Counted from the first letter of the stretch, positions 15,394-24,653 are shown. The stretch is 43,082 nt of DNA from Pseudomonadota bacterium (GCA_021805665.1 JAJZEV010000105.1:1-43082); one strand, 5' to 3'. The notes: a model not told the origin generated them from the sequence alone. Translations and numbers: made by a program.

Positions 15394-16422
15394 ATGATCA
15401 TCGACGTTCACGGCCACTACACCACCGCGCCCAAGGCGCTGGAAGCATGGCGCAACCGCCAGATCGCCGGAATCAAGGATCCGTCCGCGATGCCCAAGGT
15501 CAGCGAGCTGAAAATCAGCGACGACGAACTGCGGGAGAGTATCGAAACCAACCAGCTCGCGAAAATGAAGGAACGCGGCAGCGACCTGACCATTTTCAGC
15601 CCGCGTGCCAGCTTCATGGCGCACCATATCGGCGATTTCAACGTATCCTCGACCTGGGCGTCGATCTGCAACGAATTGTGCTATCGCGTCAGTACGCTGT
15701 TTCCGGATCATTTCATCGGCGCGGCGATGCTGCCGCAATCGCCCGGTGTCGATCCGAAAACCTGCATTCCGGAACTGGAGCGTTGCATCAAGGAGTACGG
15801 CTTTGTCGGCATCAATCTGAATCCAGACCCCTCCGGCGGCCACTGGACTTCCCCACCGCTATCGGACCGGTCATGGTACCCGATCTATGAGAAGATGGTC
15901 GAATACGACATCCCAGCGATGGTGCATGTCAGCACAAGCTGCAACGACTGCTTCCACACCACCGGCGCGCATTATCTGAATGCCGACACGACGGCATTCA
16001 TGCAGTGCCTGACGTCGGATTTGTTCAAGGACTTCCCGACGCTGAAATTCCTGATCCCGCACGGCGGCGGCGCGGTGCCGTATCACTGGGGGCGGTTTCG
16101 CGGGCTGGCGCAGGAGATGAAGAAACCCCTGCTGACCGAGTTGCTGCTGAACAACATCTACTTCGATACCTGCGTGTATCATCAGCCCGGGATCGACCTG
16201 CTGACCAAGGTGATCCCGGCCAGGAACATCCTGTTCGCCAGCGAGATGATCGGCGCGGTGCGCGGCATCGACCCCGAAACCGGGTTCTACTATGACGACA
16301 CCAAACGGTACATCGAGGCATCGACCACCCTGTCAGCCGAAGCCAAGGCAGCGGTGTACGAAGGCAATGCCCGACGTGTGTTCCCCCGGCTGGATGCGGC
16401 GTTGAAAGCGAAGGGGAAATAA
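15394..16422 (+). CDS. ligJ: 4-oxalomesaconate hydratase LigJ
   Basis: 342 aa from the ATG at 15394, which follows GGGGGA; the track start at 15361 adds an unconserved tail. It belongs to the amidohydrolase superfamily (ACMSD-like) and closely resembles Sphingomonas LigJ: IIDVHGHYT with metal-binding HxH, KERGSDLTIFSPRASFMAHH, INLNPDPSGGHW, FLIPHGGGAVPYHWGRFRGLA, FDTCVYHQPGIDLL, SEMIGAVRGIDP and GNARRVFPRLDA. It hydrates 4-oxalomesaconate to 4-carboxy-4-hydroxy-2-oxoadipate in the protocatechuate 4,5-cleavage and gallate pathways. It is first in ligJ-ligI-ligC. Confidence 0.93.
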   Translation: MIIDVHGHYTTAPKALEAWRNRQIAGIKDPSAMPKVSELKISDDELRESIETNQLAKMKERGSDLTIFSPRASFMAHHIGDFNVSSTWASICNELCYRVSTLFPDHFIGAAMLPQSPGVDPKTCIPELERCIKEYGFVGINLNPDPSGGHWTSPPLSDRSWYPIYEKMVEYDIPAMVHVSTSCNDCFHTTGAHYLNADTTAFMQCLTSDLFKDFPTLKFLIPHGGGAVPYHWGRFRGLAQEMKKPLLTELLLNNIYFDTCVYHQPGIDLLTKVIPARNILFASEMIGAVRGIDPETGFYYDDTKRYIEASTTLSAEAKAAVYEGNARRVFPRLDAALKAKGK

Positions 16423-16500
16423 GCCTCGTTATCGCTCGATTTGATGCAGATCATGTCCGCTGCCGGGGGGCGATGGCAACCAGATCTGGAGGTACCGTTC

Positions 16501-17421
16501 ATGGCATTTGAAAAAACTCCCGGCTGGCTGGATTGGTATGCTGGTCCATCGAAGCCTTCATTCCGGGTGCCCGTGGGCGCTGTCGATGCGCATTGCCATG
16601 TATTCGGGCCGGGCGGCGCATTCCCCTTCGCGCCGGAACGAAAATACACGCCCTGCGACGCGTCGAAGCAGCAACTGTACGATCTGCGCGACTATCTCGG
16701 TTTCGCCCGCAACGTGGTCGTGCAGGCAACGTGCCATGGCGCCGATAACCGCGCGATGGTCGATGCACTGCTGCATTCCGGCGGCAAGGCCCGGGGCATT
16801 GCCACCGTGCGGCGGGATGTCGCCGATGCCGATCTGCACGCAATGCATGCGGCTGGCGTGCGCGGCGTACGCTTCAACTTCGTCAAACGGCTGGTCGATT
16901 TCACCCCCAAGGACGAATTGCTGGAAATCGCCGGCCGGATCGCGAAGCTAGGCTGGCATATCGTGATCTATTTCGAATCGGTCGATCTGCCCGAACTATG
17001 GGATTTCTTCACCGCTCTGCCAACCACGGTGGTGGTGGACCACATGGGCCGGCCCGACGTGGCCAAACCGATCGACGGGCCGGAATTCGCGCTGTTCCTG
17101 CAATTCATGGCACAGCACCCGAACGTATGGTCGAAGGTTAGCTGTCCGGAGCGCCTGTCGATTTCTGGCCCGCCGGCGCTGAATGGCGAACAGAACTCCT
17201 ATCGCGATGTCATCCCATTCGCCAGGCGTATCGTCGAGACCTTCCCCGATCGCGTGCTGTGGGGCACCGACTGGCCGCATCCAAATTTGAAGGACCACAT
17301 GCCGGACGACGGGCTGCTGGTCGATTTCATTCCGCACATCGCCACCACGCCGGACCTGCGGCACAAGCTGCTGGTGGACAATCCGATGCGCCTGTACTGG
17401 CCCGACGAAACAGGAGAATAG
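16501..17421 (+). CDS. ligI: 2-pyrone-4,6-dicarboxylate lactonase LigI
   Basis: 306 aa from the ATG at 16501, which has GGAGGT upstream; the track start at 16441 is unlikely. This is a metal-independent member of the amidohydrolase superfamily that opens 2-pyrone-4,6-dicarboxylate to 4-oxalomesaconate. Motifs are VGAVDAHCHVFGPGG (HxH at the barrel start), YLGFARNVVVQATCHG, GVRGVRFNFVKRLVD, VVVDHMGRPDV, WSKVSCPERLS and WGTDWPHPN, whose Asp corresponds to the catalytic residue of characterised LigI. It lies 78 nt after ligJ and 1 nt before ligC. Confidence 0.95.
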   Translation: MAFEKTPGWLDWYAGPSKPSFRVPVGAVDAHCHVFGPGGAFPFAPERKYTPCDASKQQLYDLRDYLGFARNVVVQATCHGADNRAMVDALLHSGGKARGIATVRRDVADADLHAMHAAGVRGVRFNFVKRLVDFTPKDELLEIAGRIAKLGWHIVIYFESVDLPELWDFFTALPTTVVVDHMGRPDVAKPIDGPEFALFLQFMAQHPNVWSKVSCPERLSISGPPALNGEQNSYRDVIPFARRIVETFPDRVLWGTDWPHPNLKDHMPDDGLLVDFIPHIATTPDLRHKLLVDNPMRLYWPDETGE

Positions 17422-17422
17422 C

Positions 17423-18379
17423 GTGAGCGAAACGATCAGGGTTGCCTTGGCGGGTGCCGGCGCGTTCGGGATCAAGCACCTCGACGGATTGAAGAACATC
17501 GCCGGCGTGGAGGTCGTGTCGCTGGCAAGCGATGGAATCCAGGCGGCCCGGGCGGTTGCCGATACATACGGCATTCCTCACGTCACGATCGATCTGGCCG
17601 AAACCCTGGCCCTGAAGCATGTGGACGCCGTGATCCTGGCAACCCCGACGCCGATGCATGCCGAACAGGCAATGGCGTGCCTCCGGGCGGGCAAGCATGT
17701 GGAAGTCGAAATTCCGATGGCGGACTCGCTGGCCGATGCGCAGGCGCTGGTTGCCTTGCAGCAAAGCACCGGCCTGATCGCCATGTGCGGCCACACAAGG
17801 CGGTTCAATCCCAGCCACCAATGGGTGCGGCGCAAGATCGTTGCCGGCGAATTCAATATCCAGCAAATGGATGTGCAGACTTATTTTTTTCGGCGCACCA
17901 ATATGAACGCCTTGGGCCAGCCCAGAAGCTGGACCGATCATCTGCTGTGGCACCACGCCGCCCACACGATCGATCTGTTCCAGTATCAAACCCGCTCGGC
18001 CATCGTGAAGGCAAACGCGATCCAGGGGCCGATCCACCCGAAACTGGGGATCGCGATGGACATGTCGATCCAGCTTCAGGCCGCGAACGGGGCGATTTGC
18101 ACGCTCAGTCTGTCGTTCAACAATGACGGGCCGCTGGGCACATTCTTCCGTTACATCGGCGATACGGGAACCTACCTCGCCCGCTATGACGATCTGTTCA
18201 CGGGAAAGGAAGAACCGATCGACGTGTCGAAGGTCGATGTCTCGATGAACGGAATCGAATTGCAAGACCGCGAGTTCATCGCCGCGATCCGCGAAAAGCG
18301 CGAACCGAACGCCAGCGTGGCGCAGGTGTTGCCGTGCTATCAGGCGATGCACGCGCTGGCCCGGCAGTTGAACGGCTGA
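17423..18379 (+). CDS. ligC: 4-carboxy-2-hydroxymuconate-6-semialdehyde dehydrogenase LigC
   Basis: 318 aa, Gfo/Idh/MocA fold. An N-terminal Rossmann domain (VALAGAGAFGIKHLDG) is followed by the EIPMADSLADAQ and CGHTRRFNPSHQWV blocks. The long conserved stretch FNIQQMDVQTYFFRRTNMNALGQ, SWTDHLLWHHAAHTIDLF and CTLSLSFNNDGPLGTFFRYIGDTG is diagnostic of LigC. It oxidises the ring-cleavage product of protocatechuate (as its hemiacetal) to 2-pyrone-4,6-dicarboxylate, the LigI substrate. The start is a GTG at 17423, after AGGAGAATA overlapping the ligI stop. It is the last gene of the operon. Confidence 0.95.
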   Translation: MSETIRVALAGAGAFGIKHLDGLKNIAGVEVVSLASDGIQAARAVADTYGIPHVTIDLAETLALKHVDAVILATPTPMHAEQAMACLRAGKHVEVEIPMADSLADAQALVALQQSTGLIAMCGHTRRFNPSHQWVRRKIVAGEFNIQQMDVQTYFFRRTNMNALGQPRSWTDHLLWHHAAHTIDLFQYQTRSAIVKANAIQGPIHPKLGIAMDMSIQLQAANGAICTLSLSFNNDGPLGTFFRYIGDTGTYLARYDDLFTGKEEPIDVSKVDVSMNGIELQDREFIAAIREKREPNASVAQVLPCYQAMHALARQLNG

Positions 18380-18384
18380 CCGCG

Positions 18385-18427
18385 CCGGCCCGGCCAGTTA
18401 CCGAACCGCCCGGGCCGGTATCTTTTT
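18385..18427 (+). terminator. Terminator of ligJIC, lying within the 3' end of ccoS
   Basis: Perfect 9-bp stem CCGGCCCGG (18385-18393) and CCGGGCCGG (18410-18418), loop 16 nt, then TATCTTTTT. It begins 6 nt after the ligC stop. The 3' arm and T tract are inside the last codons of ccoS on the other strand. The minus strand lacks a T tract, so it is not a terminator for the cco operon. Confidence 0.85.
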
Positions 18428-18583
18428 CCTGGCTGGCGCGTCGTTCGGATCATCGAACAGGATCCGGTTCGCGGCGCCGTCCATGTCGTCGTATTGCCCG
18501 GATCGCAGCGACCACATGAAGAACCACAGGCCACCGGCAGCGATGGTCAGACTGATAATCAGCAGAAACAGAATGACGGTCAT
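18398..18583 (-). CDS. ccoS: cbb3 oxidase maturation protein CcoS
   Basis: 61 aa with one N-terminal transmembrane helix (VILFLLIISLTIAAGGLWFFMW) and the family hallmark WSLRSGQYDDMDGAANRILFDD. CcoS is needed for inserting haem and copper cofactors into the cbb3 oxidase CcoN subunit. Its ATG overlaps the ccoI stop by 4 nt (ATGA), so it is translationally coupled and ends the operon. The last codons (KKIPARAVR) overlap the ligJIC terminator. Confidence 0.93.
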   Translation of the reverse strand: MTVILFLLIISLTIAAGGLWFFMWSLRSGQYDDMDGAANRILFDDPNDAPARKKIPARAVR

Positions 18584-20985
18584 TGTTTCGCGTCCCGATT
18601 CAAGCGCAGGCTGTTCACCATGACCATCAGTGAGGAACTGGACATCGCCGCCGCCGCCAGCCAGGGCGTCACCAGCCCGGCGGCTGCCAGCGGCACCATC
18701 GCGATGTTATAGCCGATCGACAACGCCAGATTCTGTCGCATAACCGACTTCGCCCGCCGAGCGGTGCGGAGCGCGATGAGGATGGGTTCGAGTTTGGTGC
18801 CTTGGAATACCAGATCGGCGACGGTCTGGCTGACATCCGCCGCCGTGGCAGGAGATGCGGACACCGACGCGGCGGCCAGCGCAGGGCTGTCGTTGATTCC
18901 ATCCCCCACCATCAGCACCTTGCGGCCCTGTTTGGCCAAAGCCTCGATGGCGGCGACCTTATCGACCGGGTTGCATCCCGCCTGCCAGTCGTCGATCCCA
19001 AGCTGGTCCGCGATGCGTTGCACCTGTTCGGTTCGGTCGCCGGAGATCAGCTTCACCGTCAGGCCCATGTTGCGCAAGCGCCCGACGATCTCGGCGGCAT
19101 CCAGACGCGGGCGTTCGTCGAAGCGGAAGCGAACCGGTGCTTGTCCGGGGCGGCACAACCATATTTCAGGCCCATCCGCCATACCCTCCGCCACCCCGCA
19201 GAAGGCTCTGCTGCCCAACCGCACGTCGCCTGCCGCCAGACCTTGACCTGGATGTTCCACCACCCCTTCGGCGGGCACCACCGAACCGGCGGCCGACACC
19301 AGCGCCCGGGCCAGCGGATGGCGGCTGGAAACCGCGATCGATGCTGCCTCTCGCAGAGCGGCCGGGTCAGGGCAGCCGCACAAACCGGGCAGGGGGTCGG
19401 TCAATGTGCCGGTTTTATCGAACACGACAGTATCGACATCTGCCAGTCGTTCCAGCGCAGTGGGGGATTTCAGCAGCATGCCGCCGCGGAACAGGCGGCT
19501 GGTCGCGATGACCTGTACGGCCGGGACCGCGAGTGCGAGTGCGCAGGGGCAGGTGATGATCAGTACCGCGCTCGCGGTCAGCAACGCCTGTTCTGCTGGC
19601 GCGCCCATGGCGAAAAACCACCACAGGAAGGTTAAGAGGGCGCATAAATGGACGGCGGGGGCGTATCGTTGGGCGACCCGATCGGCCAGGACGACAAACC
19701 GGCCGCGGCGGGATTCCGCCGCCTCGATCAGCCGTACACATTCGGCCAGCAACGTCGCGCCGCCCGTTGCCGTTGTGCGGATCGTCAGCGTGGCGCCCAG
19801 GTTCAGCGTTCCGGCATAGACAACGGTGCCTGCCGTGGCCTCCACCGGCACGCTTTCGCCCGTCACCAGACTGGTGTCCAGCATGGCGGTGCCGCTTGCC
19901 AAAATGCCGTCCACGCCGATCCGTTCGCCGCTCGTCACCAGCACCATGTCGCCCTCGGCCACCTGCTCCTGCCCCGCTCGGCGTATCGAACCATCGGGCT
20001 GCAACACCGCTACATCCGCCGATCGCAGGGCCAGCAACTGTTCGGCCGTGGCTCGCGCCTGCCCACGCGCCCTGTGGTCCAGCACGCGCCCGACCAGCAG
20101 GAAGAACAGCAGCGTGACGGCGGAGTCGAAATAGGTGTGGTCGCGGCCCTGGATGGTTTCCATCAGACTCAGGCCGGTGACCAGCCAGACGCCCAGGCTG
20201 ACCGGCACATCCATGTTGGTGCGCCGCTGCCGCAGCGCCGCCAGGGCCGATGCGAAGAACGGCCGTCCGGCATAGGCGATGGCGGGCATGGCAATCAGCG
20301 CCGATACCCAGTGCAGCAGTGCCATGGTCGCCGGCCCGATCGGGTCGATGACATGCCCCTGGCCAGCCCAGATGCCGACCGAGATCAGCATCGTGTTGCC
20401 GGCTGCGAACCCGGCAACGGCCAGCGAGCGCATCAGCATGCGTCCGGTGCGGTCGCGGGCCGCGGCCAAGGCCGGCACGTCGAACGGCACCAGCCGATAG
20501 CCCAGGGTCTCGATCCTGCCTACCAACCGGTCGGCATCGTCATTGGTGCCGTTCCAACCCAGCCGTAGGCGGCGGGTCGTCATGTTCACGCGCCCGGCGG
20601 TGACGGCGGGTTCCTTCGCCAGCACGGATTCGATCAGCCACACGCAGGCGCCGCATTGCAGGCCGTCAACGGCCAGGGTCAGTTCCTTGGTGCCGTCCGG
20701 TTTGGCGACGATGTGGCGGGCCAGATCCCATCGTTCCGCCGGTTCGGGCCGCAGCGCCCGGGATCCGGCATCCAGCAGGCGTTGGGCGTAGTAGCGGCCA
20801 AGACCCATGCCCTCGATGATGTCCCGGGCCGAGGCGCAGCCGGCGCAGCAGTACATCTGTCCCGTCGGGACGGGCGATCCGCAATGGGCGCAGGCAGCGG
20901 TAACCGTCGGTCGGCTGCCTTCAGCGGGCTCGCCAAGAAAAGCCGTGGATGGCATCCCGGCGATCGGGGACACGGCCGCGCTCAT
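18580..20985 (-). CDS. ccoI: Copper-exporting P1B-type ATPase CcoI
   Basis: 801 aa from the ATG at 20985, which lies 4 nt after the ccoH stop; the ORF track start at 21033 would overlap ccoH. An N-terminal Cys-rich segment (CAHCGSPVPTGQMYCCAGC) precedes one heavy-metal-associated domain with CGAC. Then come eight expected membrane helices, the metal-transporting ITCPCALALAVP, phosphorylation site VFDKTGTLTD, and VGDGINDSPALA. It moves Cu(I) out of the cytoplasm for assembly of the haem-copper centre of cbb3 oxidase. It is preceded by ccoG-ccoH and overlaps ccoS by 4 nt. Confidence 0.96.
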   Translation of the reverse strand: MSAAVSPIAGMPSTAFLGEPAEGSRPTVTAACAHCGSPVPTGQMYCCAGCASARDIIEGMGLGRYYAQRLLDAGSRALRPEPAERWDLARHIVAKPDGTKELTLAVDGLQCGACVWLIESVLAKEPAVTAGRVNMTTRRLRLGWNGTNDDADRLVGRIETLGYRLVPFDVPALAAARDRTGRMLMRSLAVAGFAAGNTMLISVGIWAGQGHVIDPIGPATMALLHWVSALIAMPAIAYAGRPFFASALAALRQRRTNMDVPVSLGVWLVTGLSLMETIQGRDHTYFDSAVTLLFFLLVGRVLDHRARGQARATAEQLLALRSADVAVLQPDGSIRRAGQEQVAEGDMVLVTSGERIGVDGILASGTAMLDTSLVTGESVPVEATAGTVVYAGTLNLGATLTIRTTATGGATLLAECVRLIEAAESRRGRFVVLADRVAQRYAPAVHLCALLTFLWWFFAMGAPAEQALLTASAVLIITCPCALALAVPAVQVIATSRLFRGGMLLKSPTALERLADVDTVVFDKTGTLTDPLPGLCGCPDPAALREAASIAVSSRHPLARALVSAAGSVVPAEGVVEHPGQGLAAGDVRLGSRAFCGVAEGMADGPEIWLCRPGQAPVRFRFDERPRLDAAEIVGRLRNMGLTVKLISGDRTEQVQRIADQLGIDDWQAGCNPVDKVAAIEALAKQGRKVLMVGDGINDSPALAAASVSASPATAADVSQTVADLVFQGTKLEPILIALRTARRAKSVMRQNLALSIGYNIAMVPLAAAGLVTPWLAAAAMSSSSLMVMVNSLRLNRDAKQ

Positions 20986-20989
20986 GAAA

Positions 20990-21451
20990 TCACTGCGCGG
21001 CCACGCGCCGGGTCGCATTGAAAACGTGGCCATTTGCCTGGACGTTCAACATCAGGTCCCATTGCCCGGTAGCCAATGCTTCGTTCGCCTGGTACCGGCC
21101 CTCGCCGACCCGATGAAAAGTCAGCACCGTCGTGGTCGGTGGCCCGACCGGACGTTCTGCTTTCGCCACGATCGTCGTGGCGGTCAGGGCCGCACCGTCC
21201 TTGCCGGTCAGCCGCAAGGTCGGGTACCGGCCGTCGCCAATCCCGGCCTCCACCTGCCAGCCGAGCGCCGCCTGTTGCCGGGCGGCCTCCAGAACCTGCT
21301 TGTATTCGTTGCTGAGGTCGAAGCCGTCCTGCCCCGCCACGCCGGGAAACGTCGTGTAGGCATCATAGACCATATAGGCGTTGACCAGGAACACGAGACC
21401 CATGGAGGCGATCAGCCAATGGGGGAACCAGCGCCATGCGGACGTATTCAT
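20990..21451 (-). CDS. ccoH: cbb3 oxidase assembly protein CcoH (FixH)
   Basis: 153 aa from the ATG at 21451; the track extends to 22036 in error. One N-terminal membrane helix (WFPHWLIASMGLVFLVNAYMVYDAY) anchors a periplasmic immunoglobulin-like FixH domain, including GVAGQDGFDLSNEYKQVLEAARQQAALGW and a C-terminal GQWDLMLNVQANGHVFNATRRV. CcoH stabilises the assembling cbb3 complex. The start overlaps the ccoG stop by 4 nt. Confidence 0.9.
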   Translation of the reverse strand: MNTSAWRWFPHWLIASMGLVFLVNAYMVYDAYTTFPGVAGQDGFDLSNEYKQVLEAARQQAALGWQVEAGIGDGRYPTLRLTGKDGAALTATTIVAKAERPVGPPTTTVLTFHRVGEGRYQANEALATGQWDLMLNVQANGHVFNATRRVAAQ

Positions 21452-22908
21452 TTTCCGTATCCTTGAGGGCCCATGAACGTCGAGCGATAGACGGTCTGGC
21501 GGCCGGTGGCGGTGTCGCGCAGAATGAACTCGATCGGCTGCGAGCCATTGACCAGAGAGACCGGGCGCCCGGTCACCAAAACCCGGAACGAATCGACTTC
21601 GTCGGCGTTGCTGGGCAGGTGCAGCACTGGTTCCGGCTTGGGATCGCCCTCCGCCACCACCAGACCTGCTCCCGGCAATCCATCGACGGTAAGGTCGAAA
21701 CTGCTTTCGGTCTGGGTTTTGTTGGCAATCTTCAAAGTATAGCCGTTCCGCAGCTCGCCGCTGGCCAATGGTACGAACACCGGTGCCCGGTCGCGTTGAA
21801 CGGATAGCCCGAGGGTCGAGCGGGTCAGCAGCGCGGTGGTCATGCCGGCCATCGCGATGACCAGTACCGACAAATAGATGATCGTACGCGGGCGGAAGAT
21901 ACGGATCGGTTCGGATCGGCCGGCTTTTTTGGCGTTTTGGCGGGCCTCGGTGTCCCATGTGATGAGCCAAGGATCGCGTTTCGTCCGGTTCATGACGTGG
22001 TTGCAGGCGTCGATGCACAGGCCGCAGTTGATGCATTCAAGCTGGATGCCGTCGCGGATGTCGATGCCGGTAGGGCAGGCGGTGACACAGGCGCCGCAAT
22101 CGATGCAGTCACCGCCGGAGCGGGCCTTGCCGCGGGTACGGGGTTCGCCGCGCCATGCCTGGTAGGTGACGGTGAAGCTTTGATCGTCCAGCATCGCGGA
22201 CTGAAAGCGCGGCCACGGGCACATGTAGGTGCAGACCTGCTCCCGCGCCCATCCCGCCAAAAGATAGGTTGTCGCGGTGAACAGTCCGGTAAAGAAATAA
22301 ACCTGTGTGGATGCGGACAGTGTCCAGAATTGAAGCGTCACCGTCGGCGCATCGACATAGTACATGATCCAGGCGCCGCCGGTCCAGAACGCGATGCCCA
22401 TCCAGATTGTGTGCTTGAGCACCTTCTTCCAGATCGTATCGGCGTTCAGCGGCTGGGCGTCGCGCTGCATGCGTTCGTTGCGGTCGCCTTCGACCCAGCG
22501 TTCGACCCACATGAACAGATCGGTCCATACCGTCTGCGGGCAGGTGTAGCCGCACCACAGGCGCCCGAACAGGCTGGTCACCAGGAACAGCGTGACGGCG
22601 CCCAGGATCAGCAGGCCGGCCAGCAGCCAGATGTCCTGCGGCCATAGTTCCATATTGAAGAAATAAAACCGCTCGTGCGAGATATCCAGCAGCACCGCCT
22701 GGGTCGGGTGGCCGGGCCCGCGGTTCCACCGCAGCCAGGGCAGCAGGTAGTAGATCCCCAGGCACACGATCAGGATAGCCCATTTGACCTGACGGACCCG
22801 CCCGTGGACCGTCTTCGGGTACACCCGAAGACGGTTGGCGAAAAGGTGGTCTCCGGCGGCCTCGTGCTCGATCTGAAGCCGCCGGTCCTCTTTGCTGATG
22901 CGTGACAC
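21448..22908 (-). CDS. ccoG: Iron-sulfur membrane protein CcoG (RdxA/FixG)
   Basis: 486 aa. Several membrane helices in the N-terminal half, including a GYTCPQTVWTDLFMWVE segment, surround a cytoplasmic ferredoxin domain with two Cys clusters, CIDCGACVTACPTG and CINCGLCIDACNHVM. A C-terminal periplasmic Ig-like domain follows the last helix (IIYLSVLVIAMAGMTTALL). CcoG is a cupric reductase that supplies Cu(I) for cbb3 oxidase assembly in studied bacteria. The ATG at 22908 is 12 nt after ccoP. Confidence 0.96.
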   Translation of the reverse strand: MSRISKEDRRLQIEHEAAGDHLFANRLRVYPKTVHGRVRQVKWAILIVCLGIYYLLPWLRWNRGPGHPTQAVLLDISHERFYFFNMELWPQDIWLLAGLLILGAVTLFLVTSLFGRLWCGYTCPQTVWTDLFMWVERWVEGDRNERMQRDAQPLNADTIWKKVLKHTIWMGIAFWTGGAWIMYYVDAPTVTLQFWTLSASTQVYFFTGLFTATTYLLAGWAREQVCTYMCPWPRFQSAMLDDQSFTVTYQAWRGEPRTRGKARSGGDCIDCGACVTACPTGIDIRDGIQLECINCGLCIDACNHVMNRTKRDPWLITWDTEARQNAKKAGRSEPIRIFRPRTIIYLSVLVIAMAGMTTALLTRSTLGLSVQRDRAPVFVPLASGELRNGYTLKIANKTQTESSFDLTVDGLPGAGLVVAEGDPKPEPVLHLPSNADEVDSFRVLVTGRPVSLVNGSQPIEFILRDTATGRQTVYRSTFMGPQGYGK

Positions 22909-22920
22909 GGTTTTCGCCTT

Positions 22921-23790
22921 TTACTCGCCGCCGCCCAACGAGTGGACGTACAGGCTGACGGCCTTGATCGTTCCGGGGCTAAGCCTTGTGCCCCAGTTCG
23001 GCATCACCCCCTGCCGCGGCAGGTTGACCTGATGTACGATTGCCTCCCGGCTATCGCCATACAGGTGGACCTTGCTGGCCAGTTTCGGGGCGCCCATGTC
23101 GCGGTTGCCCTGTCCCTGGTCGCCATGGCAGGCGGCGCAGTTTTCGGCGAAGATTTTCGCGCCCGCCGACACGTCCTTGCCTTCGGCATGGCCGTAGAAC
23201 GTCGCCCACACATAGTCGGCGACCGCTTCGATCTCGGCGGGCTTCAGGGTGCCGTCGGCGCCGAACCGCGGCATGGCGCTGTTGCGGGCGTCGGGATCGG
23301 CGCTGCGGATGCCGTGGGTCACGGTCTGCTGGATATCGGTCAGCGTACCGCCCCAGATCCAGGCACCGGCCGCGAGCGCCGGGTAGCCCGGGTTGCCGCC
23401 GCCGCCGGCCCCATGGCAGGGCTGGCAGTTGTCGGCGAAGGTGATGCGCCCGCTGGTCAGCGCGACCTCCATCAGGGCCGGATCGGCCTTGATGGCATCG
23501 AACGGCATCGCGGCGATCTTATCCATCGAGTCCTTGCGCTGGTCGACCAGCTTGGCGACATCGGCATCCACGTTCCTGCGTGACGAATAGCCCAGCAGGC
23601 CATGAAAGTAGCCCCGGCCATAGGGGATCGACGGATACAGCACGCACAGCCCGGCGGCCCAGGCGATGCAGGCGAAGAACACATAGACCCACCATTTCGG
23701 CAGCGGGGTGTTCAGTTCTTTCAGTCCATCCCACTCATGGCCGGTGGTGTCCTGGCCGGAGATGGCGTCCTTTTCGATTTTTGTGGGCAC
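22921..23790 (-). CDS. ccoP: cbb3 oxidase dihaem subunit CcoP
   Basis: 289 aa. A soluble N-terminus with LNTPLPKWW leads into one membrane helix (VYVFFACIAWAAGLCVLY). Two periplasmic cytochrome c domains follow, with haem sites CQPCH (residues 122-126) and CAACH (218-222). Methionine ligands are probably in MPRFG and MPNWG. CcoP passes electrons from cytochrome c to CcoO and CcoN. The start is a GTG at 23790, overlapping the last base of the ccoQ stop by 1 nt. Confidence 0.97.
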   Translation of the reverse strand: MPTKIEKDAISGQDTTGHEWDGLKELNTPLPKWWVYVFFACIAWAAGLCVLYPSIPYGRGYFHGLLGYSSRRNVDADVAKLVDQRKDSMDKIAAMPFDAIKADPALMEVALTSGRITFADNCQPCHGAGGGGNPGYPALAAGAWIWGGTLTDIQQTVTHGIRSADPDARNSAMPRFGADGTLKPAEIEAVADYVWATFYGHAEGKDVSAGAKIFAENCAACHGDQGQGNRDMGAPKLASKVHLYGDSREAIVHQVNLPRQGVMPNWGTRLSPGTIKAVSLYVHSLGGGE

Positions 23791-23933
23791 TACACATCAT
23801 CCTCGAACGGAATGCGGCCTTGCTGCTCGATCTGCGCCTTGCGGCCGGGCCAGTAGGTTACGCCGACGATCCCGACGAACACGAAGAACAGGACGACGAC
23901 CAGGTAATGTTCCAGCCATTGCGACGTGGTCAT
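23790..23933 (-). CDS. ccoQ: cbb3 oxidase small subunit CcoQ
   Basis: Not in the ORF track. 47 aa: [20 protein letters not shown], then the single membrane helix continues to [12 protein letters not shown], and it ends IPFEDDV. The YWPGRK after the helix is typical of CcoQ/FixQ, which stabilises the complex. The ATG at 23933 overlaps the ccoO stop by 4 nt and the stop overlaps the ccoP GTG by 1 nt. Confidence 0.93.
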   Translation of the reverse strand: MTTSQWLEHYLVVVLFFVFVGIVGVTYWPGRKAQIEQQGRIPFEDDV

Positions 23934-24649
23934 TGCTGCAACCTTTCCGTGCTGGTGTCGGCGAAGTTCACCAGGGTGCCCAGCATTTGCAGGTAAGCGA
24001 CAAGCGCGTCGGCCTCGGTGACTTCATGGCCGTTGCCGGGTACGATGTTGGCTTTCGGATAGCGCCCCATCAGTTTCGCACTGTCCGCATCCGGATTCGC
24101 CTGCGTCAGCAGATCGGCCTTGGCGTTGGCGATATCCTCGTCGGTGTAAGGCACGCCGACGGTCCGCAATGCCTTCATGCGGCTTTGGATATCGTCGGTT
24201 TCCAGCGGCGTTTCGGCCAGGAAGCCGTAGTGCGGCATGATCGATTCCGGTACCACTGCCTGCGCGTTGTGCAGGTGCGCGTAATGCCAGTCATTGGAGT
24301 ATTTGCCGCCGACCCGCGCCAGATCGGGGCCGATACGCTTCGACCCCCACTGGAACGGATGATCGTACATGCTCTCGGCGGCGATGGAGTAGTGGCCATA
24401 GCGTTCGACTTCGTCGCGCAGGGTGCGGATCTGCTGGCTGTGGCACAGATAGCAGCCTTCCCGCACATAGATGTCGCGGCCCCGCAGTTCCAGCGGGGAG
24501 TATGGCCGCATGCCGTCCACGTGCTCGACAGTCGTTTCGATCGTAAACAGCGGGACGATCTCCACGATACCGCCGATCGCGATCGTCACCAGCGTGCCGA
24601 TCAGCAGGAAGATCGCATTTTTTTCGAAGAATTCATGACGGATGAACAT
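23930..24649 (-). CDS. ccoO: cbb3 oxidase monohaem subunit CcoO
   Basis: 239 aa. One N-terminal membrane helix ([24 protein letters not shown]) anchors a periplasmic monohaem cytochrome c domain: [19 protein letters not shown] (CYLCH), [20 protein letters not shown], and SIMPHYGFL with the axial Met. It sits between CcoP and CcoN in the electron path. It starts 4 nt after the ccoN stop and overlaps ccoQ by 4 nt. Confidence 0.97.
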   Translation of the reverse strand: MFIRHEFFEKNAIFLLIGTLVTIAIGGIVEIVPLFTIETTVEHVDGMRPYSPLELRGRDIYVREGCYLCHSQQIRTLRDEVERYGHYSIAAESMYDHPFQWGSKRIGPDLARVGGKYSNDWHYAHLHNAQAVVPESIMPHYGFLAETPLETDDIQSRMKALRTVGVPYTDEDIANAKADLLTQANPDADSAKLMGRYPKANIVPGNGHEVTEADALVAYLQMLGTLVNFADTSTERLQQ

Positions 24650-24653
24650 GGTC

